64,000 nt of DNA from Marmoricola sp. (lineage in GTDB: Bacteria > Actinomycetota > Actinomycetes > Propionibacteriales > Nocardioidaceae), in contig JAOPXK010000120.1 of NCBI GenBank assembly GCA_025965195.1, positions 33,638 through 97,637 of the forward strand, read 5' to 3'. Every line of letters starts with the position of its first letter. Position 1 is the first letter of the stretch. Positions 38,409 to 46,249 of this stretch are shown here, piece after piece. The notes beneath the pieces were generated by a model, which worked only from the letters and a program-made list of their open reading frames with translations, ran no database searches and had not been told where the DNA came from. The position numbers and the translations under genes were made by a program.

Positions 38409-39857
38409 GTGTCCGACGAGCCGCTGTTGATGAGTGAGGTCCAGGAGCGTGCCGTGCACGAACTCCTGCGGATCGCGCCTGTCATCGACGAGCTGGGCGC
38501 GTTGTTCCAGGCTGCGGGCGAGCAGATCGCGCTCGTCGGTGGCCCGGTCCGTGACGCGATGCTCGGCCGGCTCCAGAACGACCTCGACTTCACCACCTCG
38601 GCGCGTCCGGAGGTCACCGAGCGGCTCGTCCGTGGCTGGGCCGACGCGGTCTGGGACATCGGCAGGTCCTTCGGGACGATCGGCTGTCGGCGTGGACCCT
38701 GGCAGATCGAGATCACGACGTACCGCTCCGAGGCCTACACCCCGGACAGCCGCAAGCCGTCCGTCGAGTACGGCGACTCGCTCGTCGGCGATCTGGGCAG
38801 GCGGGACTTCACGGTCAACTCGATGGCGATCGTGCTTCCGGGACGTGAGTTCGAGGACCCGTACGGCGGCATCGTCGACCTCGCCCATCGAGTGCTGCGG
38901 ACCCCGAACCGGCCTGAGGACTCCTTCACCGACGACCCGCTGCGGATGATGCGAGCTGCCCGGTTCGCGGCGCAGCTCGGCTTCACGGTCGATCCTGCCG
39001 TGGTCGCGGCGATGACCGACATGGCAGAGCGGATCACGATCGTCTCGGCAGAGCGGGTGCGCGACGAGCTGGTCAAGCTGATCTGCGCGCCGTACCCCCG
39101 CCGTGGCCTCACCCTGCTCGTCGAGACCGGCCTCGCCGACCACGTGTTGCCGGAGCTGCCCGCCCTGGCGCTGGAGCGCGACGAGCACCACCGGCACAAG
39201 GACGTCTACGAGCACACCCTGACCGTCCTTGAGCAGTCGATGGAGCTCGAGGAGGGTCGTCTTGGCGCCGGTCCCGACTTCGTGTCCCGTTTCGCCGCCC
39301 TGATGCACGACGTCGGCAAGCCCCGGACCCGGCGCTTCCAGGACGACGGCACGGTCACCTTTCACCACCACGACGTGGTGGGAGCGAAGATCACCCGGAA
39401 GCGGATGCAGGCGCTCCGGTTCTCCGGCGACGAGATCGACGCGGTGTGCCGGCTGGTCGAGCTGCATCTGCGCTTCCACGGCTACGGCACCGGCGAGTGG
39501 ACCGACTCCGCCGTCCGACGCTATGTGCGCGACGCCGGCGACGAGCTGGAACGGCTGCACATGCTGACCCGGGCGGACTGCACGACCCGCAACCAGCGCA
39601 AGGCCGACCGGCTCCGACGAACCTACGACGACCTCGAGGCGCGGATCGCCCGGCTCTCCGAGCAGGAGGAGCTGGCGAGCATCCGGCCGGACCTCAACGG
39701 CGACCAGATCATGGAGATCCTCGGCATCCCGCCCGGACGCGAGGTCGGCGAGGCCTACAAGCACCTCCTCGAGCTGCGGCTCGACAACGGACCGATGTCC
39801 TACGACGACGCGAGGACAGCGTTGCTGGAGTGGGCGGCTTCGCGCGAGCAGGGCTGA
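38409..39857 (+). CDS. pcnA: CCA tRNA nucleotidyltransferase / poly(A) polymerase family
   Basis: A 482-residue nucleotidyltransferase. The head domain has LVGGPVRDAMLGRLQNDLDF with the catalytic DxD near residue 58-60, then RRDFTVNSMA, and the RNA-binding stretch DPLRMMRAARFAAQLGF. An HD domain follows, with ALMHDVGKPRTR near 305 and HHHDVVGAK. It adds CCA to tRNA 3' ends, which is useful here because tRNA-Ile lacks an encoded CCA. The GTG at 38409 starts a plausible N-terminus. It diverges from the DUF6049 gene, as in related genomes, but the NUDIX gene often found between them is missing. Confidence 0.94.
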   Translation: MSDEPLLMSEVQERAVHELLRIAPVIDELGALFQAAGEQIALVGGPVRDAMLGRLQNDLDFTTSARPEVTERLVRGWADAVWDIGRSFGTIGCRRGPWQIEITTYRSEAYTPDSRKPSVEYGDSLVGDLGRRDFTVNSMAIVLPGREFEDPYGGIVDLAHRVLRTPNRPEDSFTDDPLRMMRAARFAAQLGFTVDPAVVAAMTDMAERITIVSAERVRDELVKLICAPYPRRGLTLLVETGLADHVLPELPALALERDEHHRHKDVYEHTLTVLEQSMELEEGRLGAGPDFVSRFAALMHDVGKPRTRRFQDDGTVTFHHHDVVGAKITRKRMQALRFSGDEIDAVCRLVELHLRFHGYGTGEWTDSAVRRYVRDAGDELERLHMLTRADCTTRNQRKADRLRRTYDDLEARIARLSEQEELASIRPDLNGDQIMEILGIPPGREVGEAYKHLLELRLDNGPMSYDDARTALLEWAASREQG

Positions 39858-39883
39858 GGCCTTCCCAGACGCTCTCGAATCAT

Positions 39884-39899
39884 GCGAACATGTGTTCGA
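39884..39899. promoter_or_regulatory. LexA (SOS) box at the dinB start
   Basis: GCGAACATGTGTTCGA contains the CGAAC-N4-GTTCG palindrome of actinobacterial LexA boxes. It ends at the first base of the chosen dinB start codon, so bound LexA would block transcription or its start. Confidence 0.8.
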
Positions 39900-41089
39900 T
39901 GGATGGCGCGGCCACGATCCTGCACGCAGACCTCGACTCGTTCTATGCCTCGGTCGAGCAGCGTGACGACCCGAGACTTCGTGGCCTGCCGGTGATCGTC
40001 GGCGGTGGCGTCGTGCTTGCCGCCAGCTATGAGGCCAAGGCGCGGGGGGTGCGCACGCCGATGCCCTTCCGCGAGGCGCGCCGGCTGTGTCCGGAGGCCG
40101 TGGTGGTCGGCCCGCGGATGACCGCGTACGCCGAGGCGAGCCGGGCCGTCTTCGACGTCTTCCACGACACGACCCCGCTGGTCGACGGGATCTCCATCGA
40201 CGAGGCATTCCTGGAGGTCGGTGGCCTGCGTCGGCTCTCCGGCACCCCCGTCGAGATCGGGCACCGGTTGCGCGCTGAGGTGCTGGCGCGCGTCGGGCTG
40301 CCGATCACTGTCGGGGTGGCCCGCACCAAGTTCCTGGCCAAGGTCGCGAGCGCGGTCGCGAAGCCCGACGGCCTGCTCCTGGTGCCGCCCGAGGGTGAGC
40401 TGGACTTCCTGCATCCGCTCCCGATCGGCAGGCTGTGGGGAGTCGGCCCGATCACCCAGGCGGCGTTGTGGAAGCGCGGGCTGGTGACCGTGGGCGACGT
40501 CGCCGCGATGCCCGAACCGGCGCTCGTCGCCATCCTCGGCCGGGCAGGAGGCCGGCATCTGCATGCGCTGGCCCACAACCGGGACCCGCGTCCGGTCGAG
40601 GTCGGCCGGCGCCGGCACTCGATCGGATCGCAGAGCGCCCTGGGTGGCCGCCCGCGCTCCGCCGGGGAGATCGATGCCAGGCTCGCCGGACTGGTCGACC
40701 GGGTCGCCCGGCGGATGCGCAACGCCCACCGGATCGGCCGAACGGTGACCCTGCGGTTGCGGCTGGGCGACTTCGCGAAGGTGACCCGGTCGCACACCTT
40801 CGCGTGCCCGACGGATCACACGGACCTGCTGCTGGCTGCTGCCCGGCTGCTGCTGGGTCGTGCCGGGCCGCTGGTGCAGCGACGCGGGCTGACCCTGATC
40901 GGCCTCTCCGTGGGCAACCTCGAGGACAGCACCTCCGAGCAGCTGATGCTGCCTCTCGGGCACCGGCCCGGCGCCACCCTGGACGCCACCCTGGACGACC
41001 TGAGGGCGCGGTTCGGGTCGGGTTCGATCACCCGTGGCTCGCTGCTGGGCCGGGACCTCGGCCAGGTGGTTCCGCTGCTTCCCGACTGA
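39899..41089 (+). CDS. dinB: DNA polymerase IV (Y-family)
   Basis: A 396-residue Y-family translesion polymerase. The catalytic motifs are ILHADLDSFYASVEQ at the N-terminus and GISIDEAFLEVGG near residue 100. The helix-hairpin-helix stretch is LWGVGPITQAALWKRGL. The little-finger domain follows and ends with LGRDLGQVVPLLPD. There is no clear beta-clamp motif at the extreme C-terminus, although LMLPLGH resembles one. Starts at 39890 or 39899 are both in frame. Neither has a Shine-Dalgarno site, and the SOS box overlaps both, so a leaderless transcript is possible. The upstream gene is pcnA, 41 nt away. Confidence 0.93.
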   Translation: MDGAATILHADLDSFYASVEQRDDPRLRGLPVIVGGGVVLAASYEAKARGVRTPMPFREARRLCPEAVVVGPRMTAYAEASRAVFDVFHDTTPLVDGISIDEAFLEVGGLRRLSGTPVEIGHRLRAEVLARVGLPITVGVARTKFLAKVASAVAKPDGLLLVPPEGELDFLHPLPIGRLWGVGPITQAALWKRGLVTVGDVAAMPEPALVAILGRAGGRHLHALAHNRDPRPVEVGRRRHSIGSQSALGGRPRSAGEIDARLAGLVDRVARRMRNAHRIGRTVTLRLRLGDFAKVTRSHTFACPTDHTDLLLAAARLLLGRAGPLVQRRGLTLIGLSVGNLEDSTSEQLMLPLGHRPGATLDATLDDLRARFGSGSITRGSLLGRDLGQVVPLLPD

Positions 41090-41091
41090 GC

Positions 41092-41130
41092 GGAACAGCA
41101 CTGGTCAGACCACTTGACCAGTGCTGTTCC
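41092..41130. promoter_or_regulatory. 39-nt perfect-arm palindrome, FadR-type operator and possible terminator
   Basis: The arms GGAACAGCACTGGTCA (41092-41107) and TGACCAGTGCTGTTCC (41115-41130) are perfectly complementary around a 7-nt loop. Within it, TGGTCAGACCA matches the FadR/GntR half-site pattern. It lies 20 nt before the regulator start and 3 nt after dinB, so it could both end the dinB transcript and bind the regulator. Confidence 0.7.
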
Positions 41131-41150
41131 GGTGTCGTACGGTCTCCGGC

Positions 41151-41870
41151 ATGCCCCTGCAACCGGTCGCCAGACGATCCGTCCCGGACGACGTCTACGA
41201 CCAGCTGCTGACCGAGGTGGTGGACGGCGCGATCAGGCCCGGAGCAGCCCTCCCGAGCGAGCGCCGGATGGCCGAGGTGCTCGGGGTGAGCCGCCCGGCC
41301 GTGCGCGAGGCCCTGCAGCGGCTGGCCCACGTCGGCCTGGTCGAGGTCAGGCAGGGCGATGCCACCACCGTCCGCGACTTCCGTCATCACGGTGGCCTCG
41401 ACCTGCTGCCACGCCTGCTCGTGCACGGCGGCGAGGTCGACCTGGCGGTCGCGCGCAGCATCCTCGAGGCCAGGTTGTACGTCGGGCCGCGGATCGCCGA
41501 ACTGGCCGCGGAGCGAGGCGGAGCCGACCTGGACTCCGCGCTCGAGAGCACCGTCCGCGCGCTCGGCGAGGCAACGGACCCGGTCGAGAAGCAGCGGATG
41601 GCGCTGCTGTTCTGGGAGCACATCGTCGAGGGCGCCGACTCGATCGCCTTCCGGCTGATGTTCAACGGGATGCGCGCGGCCTACGAGCCGCTGATCGACG
41701 CGCTTGCGGTGGTGATGGCGGACGAGGTCGACCGGGTCGATGCCTACGAAGCCGTGGCCGCAGCCATCGCGCGAAGCGACGTGACCGGAGCCCGGCTCCG
41801 GGCGAAGTCGCTGCTGTCCCTCGCCACCAACTCCCTGATGCCGGTGATCGAACAGCTGGAGGAAGCATGA
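41151..41870 (+). CDS. GntR-family (FadR subfamily) transcriptional regulator
   Basis: A 239-residue regulator. The winged helix-turn-helix is in the first 75 residues: VYDQLLTEVVDGAIRPGAALPSERRMAEVLGVSRPAVREALQRL. The all-helical FadR C-terminal (FCD-type) ligand domain follows. Its start has no strong ribosome-binding site. The perfect palindrome just upstream suggests autoregulation. It overlaps the next gene as ATGA, so a fatty-acid-derived effector is plausible given the fatty-acid-hydroxylase-like neighbour. The ligand is not known. Confidence 0.88.
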   Translation: MPLQPVARRSVPDDVYDQLLTEVVDGAIRPGAALPSERRMAEVLGVSRPAVREALQRLAHVGLVEVRQGDATTVRDFRHHGGLDLLPRLLVHGGEVDLAVARSILEARLYVGPRIAELAAERGGADLDSALESTVRALGEATDPVEKQRMALLFWEHIVEGADSIAFRLMFNGMRAAYEPLIDALAVVMADEVDRVDAYEAVAAAIARSDVTGARLRAKSLLSLATNSLMPVIEQLEEA

Positions 41871-42574
41871 GCGAGGACGTCGATCGGCTGGCGCAGGAGC
41901 GCCTCAGCGCGGAGGAGCGGCGACTCTCCCGGCGTACGACTGTGACGCTGGAGGCCACCGGCAGGGCCTTCTGGCGCTACCCGAGCCCGTGGATGCTGAC
42001 CGCGAACCTGTTGGCCCTCGTGGTGGCGCGGGTCGCCAGGGGCGGCTGGTCGCTGGCCGACGCGTGGGCGCCGCTGATCTTCCTGGCGCTCTTCCCCGTC
42101 CTCGAGTGGGGGATCCATGTCTTCATCCTGCACTGGCGTCCACGGAAGCTGGCCGGCATCACCGTCGACTCGCTCCTCGCGCGCGAGCACCGGGCGCACC
42201 ACGCCGACCCTCGCGACGTACCCCTGGTCTTCATCCCGTGGCGCGCGCTGATCTGGGTGATCGCGGTGTACGACGGACTCGGGCTGCTGCTCTTCCCGCA
42301 CGTCGGCCAGGCGCTCACGTTCCTGGTCACGGTGGCGGTCGTCGGGCTGGTCTACGAGTGGATCCACTACCTGATCCACAGCGACTACAAGCCCCGGTCC
42401 CGCCTCTACAAGGCGGTCTGGCGCAACCACCGGCTGCACCACTACAAGAACGAGCACTACTGGTTCAGCGTGACCACGTCCGGCACGTCGGACCGGCTGT
42501 TCGGCACCCACCCGGACCCCGAGACGGTGGCCGCCAGCAAGACGGCGAGGAACCTGCACGGAGCGATGGACTGA
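41867..42574 (+). CDS. Fatty acid hydroxylase / sterol desaturase family membrane protein
   Basis: A 235-residue membrane protein with about four hydrophobic segments and the His clusters of the di-iron hydroxylase family: REHRAHHADP near residue 108, HYLIHSDYKP near 168 and NHRLHHYKNEHYWFSV near 187. Such enzymes hydroxylate or desaturate lipids using O2. The substrate is unknown. The overlap with the FadR-type regulator gene suggests a two-gene operon for a lipid modification. A 36-nt palindrome follows before the convergent neighbour. Confidence 0.87.
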   Translation: MSEDVDRLAQERLSAEERRLSRRTTVTLEATGRAFWRYPSPWMLTANLLALVVARVARGGWSLADAWAPLIFLALFPVLEWGIHVFILHWRPRKLAGITVDSLLAREHRAHHADPRDVPLVFIPWRALIWVIAVYDGLGLLLFPHVGQALTFLVTVAVVGLVYEWIHYLIHSDYKPRSRLYKAVWRNHRLHHYKNEHYWFSVTTSGTSDRLFGTHPDPETVAASKTARNLHGAMD

Positions 42575-42583
42575 ACGCGTCGG

Positions 42584-42619
42584 GTGCTCAGGTGGTCGCG
42601 ATGGCAGCCACGTGAGCAC
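42584..42619. repeat. 36-nt interspersed palindrome, copy A
   Basis: A palindromic element starting GTGCTCAGGTGG and ending CACGTGAGCAC, between the convergent hydroxylase and histidine phosphatase genes. It is 32 of 36 identical, on the opposite strand, to the element at 59019-59054. It could act as a bidirectional terminator. Confidence 0.7.
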
Positions 42620-42631
42620 ACGGGGAGGTGG

Positions 42632-43243
42632 TCAGGCGAGGTTCCTGGTTCCCCAGCGGGTCACGGCCCAGTCGTCGGAGTCGATGACGAGCTCGACGGA
42701 CTCGCCGGTGCCGAGCTCGTGGTGCTCGGCGTACGCCGGAGTCAGGTTGCGCGCCAGGCTCGGCAGCGAGATGCAGGCCGCAGTCTGGTGGGCGATGACC
42801 AGGACCGTCTCGCCTCGGTGCTCGTCGGCGATGCCGGCGAGCTGCGCGCCGTACCTCGCGACCACGTCCGCCCCCGACTCGCCGCCATCGAACCGCGCGT
42901 CGAGGTCGCCGTCGAACCACCGGTCGGTGACCGCGGCAAGCGCGTCCTTCGAGAACGGCTGCCCCATCAGCGAGCCGACCTGGACCTCGCGCAACGCCTT
43001 GCGCGCCCGGACGCCGACGCCCAGCCGTCCCGCGACGATCTCCGCGGTCTGGACCGCCCGGGAGGTGTCGCTGCACCAGACCAGGCCGATCCGCCGGTCG
43101 GACAACGAGTCCGCGAGCACGCGGGCCTGGGACCGGCCCTCCGCACTCAGCGAGCCGCCTTCGTCGGAGAACCACGTCTCGACGTACTCCGCGTCGCCGT
43201 GGCGCGCGACCACCAGGGTCGCGGCGCACATCAAAGTGCTCAC
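42632..43243 (-). CDS. Histidine phosphatase family protein
   Basis: A 203-residue phosphatase of the phosphoglycerate mutase-like fold. The RHG motif is LVVARHGDAEY near residue 16, with the second His in LVIAHQTAACIS near 155 and SDTSRAVQTAEIVA in between. Such proteins remove phosphate from small metabolites or proteins. The substrate is not predictable. The GTG at 43243 has AGGA upstream and is preferred to the ATG at 43231, which lacks a good site. Confidence 0.85.
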   Translation of the reverse strand: MSTLMCAATLVVARHGDAEYVETWFSDEGGSLSAEGRSQARVLADSLSDRRIGLVWCSDTSRAVQTAEIVAGRLGVGVRARKALREVQVGSLMGQPFSKDALAAVTDRWFDGDLDARFDGGESGADVVARYGAQLAGIADEHRGETVLVIAHQTAACISLPSLARNLTPAYAEHHELGTGESVELVIDSDDWAVTRWGTRNLA

Positions 43244-43299
43244 GCCCCGCATCCTAGTTTTCGGAGACGGGGCGTGATCGCTGAGCGTGCGGTCGAACC

Positions 43300-44154
43300 T
43301 CAGGCCGCAGGCGTGACCGGTTCGTTGTGCAGCATCCGGAAGGTGTACGCCGCTCCGACGAGCACCACCGGGATCGCGGCGAGCAGGCCGACGCCACACA
43401 GGATCGCGCCCACGATGATGCAGACGATCGCCAGCAGGTAGAACACGATCGTCTCGCCGAGGTGAGAGGTCGTGAACGAGACGCTCGCCTTGATCGCATC
43501 CATCGGCGCCATGTCCTTGTCGACGACAAAGAACAGTGTGTACGTCGTCAGGAAGCCCACGATGAGCCCGGGGATGTAGCACAGGATCGTGCCGACCAGG
43601 GTGGCCACGGCGATCAGAGCCGCGGCGACGACCACATTCGGCCTGGTGGCGTAGGAGAAGACCTCGGCCGTGGAGACCGGCTTGCCGTCGACGACATTGA
43701 GACCAGCCTTGATCAGGCCGGCGCCGAGCATCTGGGTCAGGAAGCTGACGAACGCTGCCGCGATGCCGCTGCCCAGGATCGTGACGAAGAAACCTGGACC
43801 GCACTGGGAGGTGTAGTCGACCCCGAACGCGGATCTCGTGCAGTCGTGCGTCGACAGCAGGGTGTTCCGCAGCAGGACCTGGACGACGATCTCGACGATG
43901 ATGACCGCCACGGCCACGATCAGCACGGGGACGATCAGGTCGGCCGGCTTCTTGGAGAACTTCGACCAGCCGTATGAAACGGCCTCGGTGGCGCTGTAGC
44001 CGGCCGAACCGGCCGCCGGGGCGCCGTACGCCGGAGGCGTCGGTGGCGCTGGGGGTCCGTAGCCACCGCCATCACCGGGCGGCGGGGGCGGGGGTGGCGG
44101 CGGCGGAGGCGGAGGTGCGCCGTCGGCCGGAGGTGGTGGGGTCTCATCGCTCAT
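43300..44154 (-). CDS. Membrane protein with Pro-rich N-terminus, unknown function
   Basis: A 284-residue protein. The first 55 residues are made almost wholly of Pro, Gly and Ala, with a run of 13 Pro. About five or six hydrophobic segments follow from residue 70 to the end. The stretch YGWSKFSKKPADLIVPVLIVA and the C-terminal GLLAAIPVVLVGAAYTFRML resemble a family of actinobacterial membrane proteins without an assigned function. A Cys pair (STHDCTRSAF, SQCGPGFF) sits in an external loop. It stands alone, downstream of ino1 on the same strand. Confidence 0.75.
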   Translation of the reverse strand: MSDETPPPPADGAPPPPPPPPPPPPPGDGGGYGPPAPPTPPAYGAPAAGSAGYSATEAVSYGWSKFSKKPADLIVPVLIVAVAVIIVEIVVQVLLRNTLLSTHDCTRSAFGVDYTSQCGPGFFVTILGSGIAAAFVSFLTQMLGAGLIKAGLNVVDGKPVSTAEVFSYATRPNVVVAAALIAVATLVGTILCYIPGLIVGFLTTYTLFFVVDKDMAPMDAIKASVSFTTSHLGETIVFYLLAIVCIIVGAILCGVGLLAAIPVVLVGAAYTFRMLHNEPVTPAA

Positions 44155-44240
44155 GCGGCGACTCTAGGGGTGCGACTGCCGCTTCGGATATAGCTAACTG
44201 AGAGTTTCCTGAGACCGGCGCACAACGCGAAAATGCCAGC

Positions 44241-44268
44241 GGCGGCCGGGACCGGAGTCCCGACCGCC
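44241..44268 (-). terminator. Intrinsic terminator below ino1
   Basis: A hairpin with stems GGCGG/CCGCC and CGGGAC/GTCCCG (one mismatch between them) and loop CGGA. On the minus strand it is followed a few bases later by CATTTTCG, a short T-run. It lies about 60 nt after the ino1 stop. Confidence 0.6.
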
Positions 44269-44328
44269 GTCGGTCAGCTGAAAAGAAAACCCTGAGATTT
44301 CAGGGGCGGACTACTCCGATGAGCGGAT

Positions 44329-45408
44329 CTATCTTTCAACGTCTCCGCGGATGAAGGCCTCGACCGAGGCGCGACCCTCGTCGTCGGGGCGCTGGACCGG
44401 CGGGGACTTCATCAGGTACGACGAGGCCGACAGGATCGGGCCGGCGACGCCGCGGTCCTTGGCGATCTTCGCCGCCCGGATCGCGTCGATGATGATGCCG
44501 GCGCTGTTCGGGGAGTCCCAGACCTCGAGCTTGTACTCCAGGTTCAGGGGAACATCACCGAACGCACGACCCTCGAGGCGAACGTAGGCCCACTTGCGGT
44601 CGTCGAGCCACGCGACGTAGTCCGAGGGACCGATGTGCACGTTGCGCGCACCGAGGTCGTGGTTGAGGTTCGAGGTCACGGCCTGGGTCTTGGAGACCTT
44701 CTTGGACTCCAGGCGATCACGCTCGAGCATGTTCTTGAAGTCCATGTTGCCGCCGACGTTGAGCTGGTACGTGCGGTCCAGCACGACACCACGGTCTTCG
44801 AACAGCTTCGCCATCACCCGGTGGGTGATGGTGGCGCCGACCTGGCTCTTGATGTCGTCACCGATGATCGGGACTCCGGCGTCCTCGAACTTCTTGGCCC
44901 ACACGGGGTCGGAAGCGATGAAGACAGGCAGCGCGTTGACGAAGGCAACCTTCGCGTCGATCGCGCACTGCGCGTAGAACTTGTCAGCGTGCTCCGAGCC
45001 CACCGGCAGGTAGGAGACGAGCACGTCGGCCTTGGTGTCCTTGAGGACCTGGACGATGTCCACGGCCTCGGCGTCGGACTCCTCGATGGTCTCGCGGTAG
45101 TACTTGCCGAGACCGTCGAGCGTGTGACCGCGCTGAACGGTGATGCCCGTGGGCGGCACGTCAGCGATGCGGATCGTGTTGTTCTCCGAGCTGCCGATCG
45201 CCTCGGAGAGGTCGAAGCCGACCTTCTTGGCGTCGACGTCGAAGGCCGCGACGAACTCGACGTCGGAGACGTGGTACTCACCGAACATCACATGCATCAG
45301 GCCAGGGACGACACCCTGCGGGTCTGCGTCCTTGTAGTACTCAACACCTTGAATCAGGGAGCTGGCGCAGTTGCCGACTCCGACGATTGCTACTCGTACC
45401 GAACCCAT
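44329..45408 (-). CDS. ino1: Inositol-3-phosphate synthase
   Basis: A 359-residue enzyme that turns glucose 6-phosphate into 1L-myo-inositol 1-phosphate with NAD, supplying phosphatidylinositol and mycothiol. Hallmarks are the Rossmann start [20 protein letters not shown], then [22 protein letters not shown], and [18 protein letters not shown]. This is the short actinobacterial form (about 360 residues). It lies 30 nt after a PadR regulator gene, the conserved pairing seen as Rv0047c-Rv0046c in M. tuberculosis. Confidence 0.96.
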   Translation of the reverse strand: MGSVRVAIVGVGNCASSLIQGVEYYKDADPQGVVPGLMHVMFGEYHVSDVEFVAAFDVDAKKVGFDLSEAIGSSENNTIRIADVPPTGITVQRGHTLDGLGKYYRETIEESDAEAVDIVQVLKDTKADVLVSYLPVGSEHADKFYAQCAIDAKVAFVNALPVFIASDPVWAKKFEDAGVPIIGDDIKSQVGATITHRVMAKLFEDRGVVLDRTYQLNVGGNMDFKNMLERDRLESKKVSKTQAVTSNLNHDLGARNVHIGPSDYVAWLDDRKWAYVRLEGRAFGDVPLNLEYKLEVWDSPNSAGIIIDAIRAAKIAKDRGVAGPILSASSYLMKSPPVQRPDDEGRASVEAFIRGDVER

Positions 45409-45438
45409 GGGTTCTCCTCACTCCTGATCGATTTCTCT

Positions 45439-46029
45439 TCAGCTGAATTCAGTCGGGGCCGTGATGGGCTCCCGAACGACTTGGGGGTTGGTGCCCTTGA
45501 GTGCGCGTTCTGCGTCAATCAGCTCGGTGAGCCAGCGCACTTCACGCTCGACCGACTCGATGGAGTGCCGCTGCAACTCCGTGACGTACCGGTCTCCGGC
45601 GCGCTCGCCCCGTGCAGTGCGGGCCCGGTCGAGACGCTCTTGCAACCGCGAGCGCCGGCCTTCCAGGATCCGCATGCGGACGTCGGACTCGGTACGTGAG
45701 AAGAACGCGAACCTCATGTTGAAGTTCTCGTCCTCCCAGGCCGCGGGTCCAGCGTCGGTGATCTCCCGGCTGAAGAACTCGGTGCCTGCCGGGCTGATCT
45801 GGTAGACGATCCGCTGCCTGCGCGAAACCCCCGGGGACACGGTCGTGACCTCGTTGATCCAGCCGGCCCGAAGCATCCGCTTGAGGGCGGGGTACAACGA
45901 GCCGTAGGACAGCAGCCGGGTCCATCCGAGGAGCAGGTTGAGCCGCTTGCGCAGCTCATATCCGTGCAGCGGCGACTCGTGCAGCAGTCCGAGGACTGCG
46001 AGCTCGAGTGTTGCTCCCTTGCGGGTCAC
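45439..46029 (-). CDS. PadR-family transcriptional regulator
   Basis: A 196-residue regulator. The winged helix is LELAVLGLLHESPLHGYELRKRLNLLLG in the first 35 residues, followed by SYGSLYPALKRM. The C-terminal half is helical and Arg/Glu-rich, for dimerisation. The GTG start has AGGAG upstream. It is next to ino1 and probably controls it and itself. A GTTGT-N6-ACAAC palindrome and an AT-rich stretch lie 70-130 nt upstream. Confidence 0.9.
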   Translation of the reverse strand: MTRKGATLELAVLGLLHESPLHGYELRKRLNLLLGWTRLLSYGSLYPALKRMLRAGWINEVTTVSPGVSRRQRIVYQISPAGTEFFSREITDAGPAAWEDENFNMRFAFFSRTESDVRMRILEGRRSRLQERLDRARTARGERAGDRYVTELQRHSIESVEREVRWLTELIDAERALKGTNPQVVREPITAPTEFS

Positions 46030-46095
46030 GAATGCTCCTGACGGAAGGACTGACGTAAAGACTGCGAAGCGGCGCCGAACTGAATGCCTCCACGC

Positions 46096-46111
46096 GTTGT
46101 ATCTGCACAAC
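46096..46111. promoter_or_regulatory. Inverted repeat upstream of padR/ino1
   Basis: GTTGTATCTGCACAAC, arms of 5 bp around 6 nt, with AT-rich sequence next to it (TATCGTATTGATATATCGA). It lies in the divergent gap between padR and ponA and is a candidate operator. Confidence 0.35.
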
Positions 46112-46249
46112 CTATCGTATTGATATATCGAGGTCGAGTCGGCAGGCCTTCTGGCGGGGTGAGGTACGTCGCTCGACCCCCCGGTTCGTGTGCTGACCCC
46201 GTACCCTCGGTCCAGACCTGCCGTCGTCAGCTTGGGAGTTACCCGAACA

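Noticed and set aside
38373..40208. Open frame of 611 codons opposite pcnA and the dinB start
   Set aside because: It is a reverse shadow of pcnA with low-complexity Arg/Pro/His content and crosses the SOS box of dinB.
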